The notes beneath the pieces are model-generated. The model was not told the DNA's origin, ran no database searches, and saw only the letters and a list, made by a program, of their open reading frames with translations. Source: Brachypodius melanocephalos (Eukaryota > Chordata > Aves > Passeriformes > Pycnonotidae). Taken from it: a stretch of 64,000 bases of DNA. The translations under genes and the position numbers were made by a program. Below, piece after piece: positions 59,365 through 64,000 of this stretch. The stretch spans positions 23,091,409 through 23,155,408 of the forward strand of contig VZSR01003807.1 of the NCBI GenBank assembly GCA_013398615.1, written 5' to 3'. Every line of letters begins with the position of its first letter. Position 1 is the stretch's first letter.

Positions 59365-62174
59365 AACTAGTGAAACAAACTTCAGAACCAGCTTAAATAT
59401 GAGTCAAAACAAGGCACCTCCCCATTACCACCACTCAATAGTTCCTACCCACAAAACAAAAGCCAGCACAAAACACTGTCTAGCAAGGCTGGCATGAACT
59501 TTGGCTGCCGAAGGAGAGCTTTGTGTGAGATTGAAAAAGAATGATTACAAGTGACCAAAATGGCCTGTTTCCATGTGTACCATCAGGTTAGGGACTGGTG
59601 AAACACCTGCTTACTGCTTGAAAATGTATAAAAATGTTCTTTAGAGAGTTAAAAGAAAATGGGTTTCAACAGATGTACTGGTATCATTTAAAAATGGCAT
59701 TTCCATGCCTATGTCTGCAGCATGGGAGTCTGAGCTGCCAGAGCTGCATATCTGTTCAGCCAGGTAGCCTGGTCCAAGCAGAGCACAGCAATAACACACG
59801 GCTTGGGCTGCCAGGAACCAAATGGGTTTCCTAGAATTGCTGACTCCCCAGGTCATTTCTGTGCCTTTCTTCCTTGCAGGAAGCATTAATGTTCTATCCT
59901 CAGCCTGTCAAGGATTTTTGTAAGGTGGTCTTTTAAATTACAAGATGGCCCCAATGAAACAGGATTTCGATAAAATGTGATTTTTCGTGTAGATAGGTGA
60001 GAACTAGAATAATATAAGACACATTCAGAGCGACTACAGATTTGTACGAAGAAGCTAAAATAGCTGTGTAAAACCAGTAGTTTTGAGTCTGTCAGCTTAC
60101 AGCTATAAATATTTGGTGTTGTATGTTCCTTCTTATATATTTCACCTTACCCAGGAAACAAAGATACAGGATTGGGAGCAATTGTCTGGGGCTTTTTTAC
60201 TTATGTTCTATCTGTGGTAATACAGGTGTGCATGGGGACCCAGCTGCAACATCCGTATTGCAGGTAGTGCCCCAGGAACTTATCAGATTGTTCCCCAAAC
60301 AGAGGTGCTGCAAGCAGAACAGATCTCAGCTACCAGAAGGGAGGCACAAAGGGTGTTGAATTTAATGTTTCAACTGAAGACACATTTTTGCATTAGTAAG
60401 TTTTAATTAAGCTAACCAAGTCCTGGGAAATTACTAAATGTGAACTGCAAGACTTTCTTTAAAAAAAAAATAATAAAACACCACCACCGCCACCAACAAC
60501 AACAAAAAAAAAACAACCAACAAAAAAAAAAAACCCAAACATATAACCATAAGTCAAAATCAGACTTTGTAGAAACTTAAATGAGGAAAATCCTGAGTTA
60601 CGAAATGACAAAGAAAGTCTTTACCAGGTGGTCTCTGACTGAGGCATGTACTTTGGGCTTTAAGTCCTATCTTCAAGGCCCTACTTTCCTGAACATATCT
60701 GACAGTGATTCTGAAATGCCAGGTATGCATGACCTTCTTTCCCATCAAAATGTGTACAAACTGCCATCTTAATATGATGTTTGAGGCTCCAAAACTGTGA
60801 CAAAGATTTTGCAGCTAGAATGATATTTGAAAAAGTCCAAGAAATTATGCAAAAATCCTTCATGGATTTTTTTAAAAAAACAACGTGGTGGCTAAATCTG
60901 GATAACAGATTTGTTGTAAGTACTTAAAATCATATGTTGTTTTTTAACTGGTATTAAGTTTTGGCAGGGAAAGAAGCAGCAGCCCTGGAAACTGTATCTT
61001 TAAGTGCCTCAAATTCACAAGCACAGAAAACTAGGGGCAGTGGCATTGAAAAACAAATGTTTATTAAACAGAGCTTGCTGGAGGTGGATACTGAAAAAAG
61101 AAGGATGAGATTTAAGTACTTTAAAGCATCTGTGCTCCTACTGGAAATCAATGACAGAGCTGCAAAAATATTCCAGGCAACTCTCCTCTCCATTACCAGC
61201 TCTAATACTGGACTCATTCACTCCTGACCAAAAATGCTGGTTGAAAGGCTTGTGCTTCAGTGAGTCCAAAATTCGCTTCTTCCCAAACTACATCAGACTG
61301 TGGGATTGCAGTTATTTTATTGAGAGAATGTGCTCCCCACAGGTGAAAAGAGCAGCAGCTGATTCTATTAGTCACGCAGCTGGCTCAGAGAATTCACTGA
61401 TAAGAGATGCAGACTGGTTTTCACTCATTTGCAGAGCACTTTTTTTTCCTTAAGCTGACCAGCAAATTGTAGGTTTTGCCTGCTAAAAGGAGTCAAATCC
61501 ATTACTACTGAGGCATATATATGCAATAAAAGCTGAAATTACAGTCTTCATGTTTAAACATCTGGTCACAACCAAGAAGGGATATATCCCCACTGGCCAT
61601 AAAAAAATAAATCTTAAATAAGTATAAATTAATTGCTTATAGTAATATTGAATCTTGGTAATCATTTATGTTCAAGCATATGAATGAGTATTCAAACTGT
61701 GTTTTCAGAGTATATTTAACACATACGTTACCAAAATGATTAGCTTTACATTGGAGAAAATACCCTGCACACTGACACTGTCATTTTATTCTACTCACTG
61801 TCACTGAATCAAGGAAATAGATAATCTATTCACACAACAGGAGGAGGAGATACACAGTTTGGGCTTTGGTATCTGTTTCTCCTCACCTGAGAAAACACTG
61901 CATATACCAATACTTAATGGGTTACTACCTTGCCCTTTTCTAGCACACAAAACCCATTGGGGTTTTCATACCTGACTTGTGCCTTTTTTGTGTCTTCCAG
62001 AGATTTTAGTACATCACTCAGAAGAGATAAAATAAAAAAGAGGGAACATTCCAGTATTACTCTTATTCTACTTCAGATTTCCATTTCTATCTGGATCTCC
62101 TTAGTTCCTTCACACTTCTGCCATGTTCCATTTGCAGAAAAGTGCAGGTGAGAATCCACATGAGGATGTTGTAA
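59365..62174. other. Unique DNA, no gene recognised
   Basis: Contains the A/C-rich tract at 60457-60540. At about 60954-61227 both strands stay open for nearly 270 bp (88 codons plus, 87 codons minus) without a recognisable domain. No interspersed repeat identified. Confidence 0.5.
60457..60540. repeat. A-rich (CAA/CCA)n low-complexity tract
   Basis: A-runs of 9 to 12 separated by CACCACCACCGCCACC and CAACAACAAC units. Confidence 0.9.
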
Positions 62175-62573
62175 GTACCACCCTCAGTTGTTTATTGAAC
62201 TCTGTCAGGGATGGTAACCCTACGTCTTCCTTGGCCAGTCCATTTCAGTGCTTACTAACACTTCCCATGAAGAAATTCTTCCTGCTGTCCAATCTGAGCT
62301 TTCTGGGGTACTATGTCCTCTTGTCCTGTCACTGGGTGCCTGGGAAAAGAGGCCAACCTGGCCATAACCTCCTTTCAGGCAGTTCTGGGTGTGATAAGGT
62401 CTCCCCTGATACTCTTCTCAAGGCTGAACAACCCCAGCTCCTCCAGCTGCTCCTTATATGACTTACTCTCTAGACCCTCCATCAGCTCTGTTGCCCTTCC
62501 CTGGACACATTTCAACACCTCAATGTCTTTCTTGTAGTGACAAACACAAAACTAACACAGTATTTTCTCACTA
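62175..62573 (-). mobile_element. CR1 LINE fragment lacking its 3' octamers
   Basis: Minus-strand CR1 of the branch marked by GGGATGGTAACCCTACG, TTGGCCAGTCCATTTCAGTG, TGAAGAAATTCTTCCTGC, TCCTCTTGTCCTGTCACTGG, GGCCAACCTGGCCATAACC, TCCTTTCAGGCAGTTCTGGG, AAGGCTGAACAACCCCAGC and CAATGTCTTTCTTGTAGTGA. The order matches the antisense of the CR1 3' region up to about 62573. The 3' octamer end on the left is eroded or lost. Not coding. Confidence 0.85.
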
Positions 62574-62655
62574 GTCTAATACTTTCATATTTTGCTTTAT
62601 AAAGTTTAGAATATACTGCCACTTTAGAGACATGGATAGAAGGATGGTTCTAAGC
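62574..62655. other. Unique DNA between CR1 and the A-run
   Basis: No feature recognised. Confidence 0.5.
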
Positions 62656-62682
62656 AAAAAAAAAAAAAAAAAAAAAAAAAAA
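62656..62682 (+). repeat. Poly(A) run of 27
   Basis: Twenty-seven consecutive A. No recognisable retrocopy body precedes it. CR1 elements do not end in poly(A), so it is not the tail of the adjacent CR1. Confidence 0.95.
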
Positions 62683-64000
62683 GGCTGTTAATGACAAATC
62701 AATGTTCCACAATTCAGTTCTGCCTCCCCTGAAATATATGCCAGCAGTTCAAAAAAGCCAAACAAGGTAATCCCCCAGTTCTTTGTGAAAAAACACTGCA
62801 AGCAGCCTCAACACCAATAATACTTCCCTCTGACCAGGTTAATACACCAAACTCACCTGTGATAGTCACATCATCAGAATCAATAGCTCGAAAAGTTTTA
62901 GAATTCGAGAAGAAGCTCACCAGAGCACAGTTTTATAATTACTTGAAGATGTTTTGGGAGATGCCTACTGCTTATGTATCTGTCAAATAATGCAAACTGT
63001 TACGAGAAATGCAAAAATCCAAATGGATTCTCTGGGTTTACTTTATATCAGGGAACAGTGAGGTAGCGGAAGGCATGTATGGAGATAAATAAATAAATAC
63101 ATAAAAGCGTAAACTTAAACATTCTGTTTGTTTGGTAAACAGTAAATCTAGGCCTATTGACTGTACTGCAATGACCAAACAGTCTCTCCATATGCCAGGG
63201 TAGAGAGCAGGGTGTTTGGTTCTTTCTGGTCTCTACCTAAAGGTAAGGGACTATCTACTCATTAAAAGGCCGAGTACAAACCTGATTTTCCATCAATTTA
63301 GATTTCATTAAAAAAAAAATCGCAAAAATCACTGATTACCTTTCCCATAGGATGGTTGATTTCAGCTTATCTTTAATTCATAGTTACTAGAACTATCCTC
63401 CTTTTTTGCTGGTTTTTTTGGGGGGGTTTTTTTGTACTACCATTGTCTATCACCTGGCTAGCAATTATGAAAAATTTTATCTAGGACATTAGCATTGGGG
63501 AAGCATTTTGCATATTCTATAATACTCTAAGATAAGTCACCAAAAGTTGACAAGGGCCTGACATTAATGTCTGCTAGTTCTTCACAGAACAGCAAGAGCC
63601 ATCTCTTTAGAAACACAGTCTGAGAACTGCTTTGTCAGTGAACTCTTTCAAGGACAATAGATAATATCTCCACTTACAAAACAGAGTATATGTAAAAGAA
63701 TCTAGCATGGATTTTCACCATGGAGTTTGAGCTATATAAATACTGAAATCCATAAATATGAGGTTATATATCTATCTATCTAATTACAGCCAGTAAGGAC
63801 CAGTACTTCTAAGTTTAAAGAGTGATACAATTGTTTGAAAAATTGCTCTGAAAACAGATTTCCACTGTCTCACAATAATTCAATTTCAAATATGCTCTTG
63901 CAACCAAGAAAGATACTTTACCCCCTTCAATTTATCTAAGAATATGAAAAATGAATTGTTTCTAGCACATCAATCCGTGCCTGGAAAACAAATCAAACAA
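62683..64000. other. Unique DNA, no gene recognised
   Basis: AT-rich. Contains an AAAT repeat at about 63088-63103, the homopolymer block T7-G7-T7 at 63413-63433 and a short TATC repeat near 63768-63782. The minus-strand frame 62714-62920 is unrecognised. Confidence 0.55.

Noticed and set aside
62160..62682. Processed pseudogene ending in the A27 run
   Set aside because: The upstream repeat is a minus-strand CR1 in the wrong orientation, and no mRNA-like body was recognised between it and the A-run.
1..64000. CRISPR array, prokaryotic operon or defence system
   Set aside because: No regularly spaced repeats with unique spacers and no ribosome-binding-site-led long frames. CR1, SINE and LTR content shows an avian nuclear genome.

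Overview
This window reads as ordinary vertebrate nuclear DNA. It is AT-rich and CpG-poor, and no protein-coding gene, rRNA, functional tRNA, operon or CRISPR array could be recognised on either strand. The interspersed repeats point to a bird. There are about a dozen truncated CR1 LINE copies, several ending in the avian CR1 3' repeat (ATTCTATG-type octamers). There is also one tRNA-Ile-derived SINE with a CR1-like tail, the structure described for the songbird family TguSINE1, and two endogenous-retrovirus LTRs. The bird assignment is strong. The passerine assignment is an inference that rests mainly on the SINE.

Layout. 1-9.2 kb: unique DNA with a possible regulatory block at 1.4-2.2 kb (twin CAGCTG E-boxes, locally raised CpG), then two CR1 copies on the minus strand. 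9.2-16.8 kb: a palindrome inside a 40-bp duplication (10.0 kb), a 1.1-kb plus-strand CR1 that still shows reverse-transcriptase motifs (12.7-13.8 kb), a decayed LTR (15.4-15.8 kb) and a 61-bp tandem duplication (16.6 kb). 16.8-29.3 kb: almost repeat-free apart from simple repeats and one 100-N gap. 29.3-35.6 kb: the densest repeat cluster, with a CR1 RT-domain fragment, the tRNA-derived SINE, a CR1 inserted into another CR1, and one more CR1. 35.6-44.7 kb: mostly unique. 44.7-51.5 kb: four CR1 pieces, two of them abutting in opposite orientations, then a second 100-N gap. 51.5-58.3 kb: unique AT-rich DNA with a TAAT-rich block. 58.3-64 kb: a CpG-rich LTR of about 950 bp, an A-rich tract, another CR1 and a 27-base A run.

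The longest open frames (123-164 codons) fall in LTR, CR1-antisense, CA-repeat or unrecognised sequence, and none looks like a conserved protein. The window is best read as intergenic or deep-intronic DNA. Two short splice-flanked segments (34.7 kb and 50.16 kb) are the only exon-like signals, and both are weak. I found no convincing new biological system. The more interesting items are the SINE, the nested CR1, the CpG-rich LTR, the palindrome in a duplication and the possible regulatory blocks.
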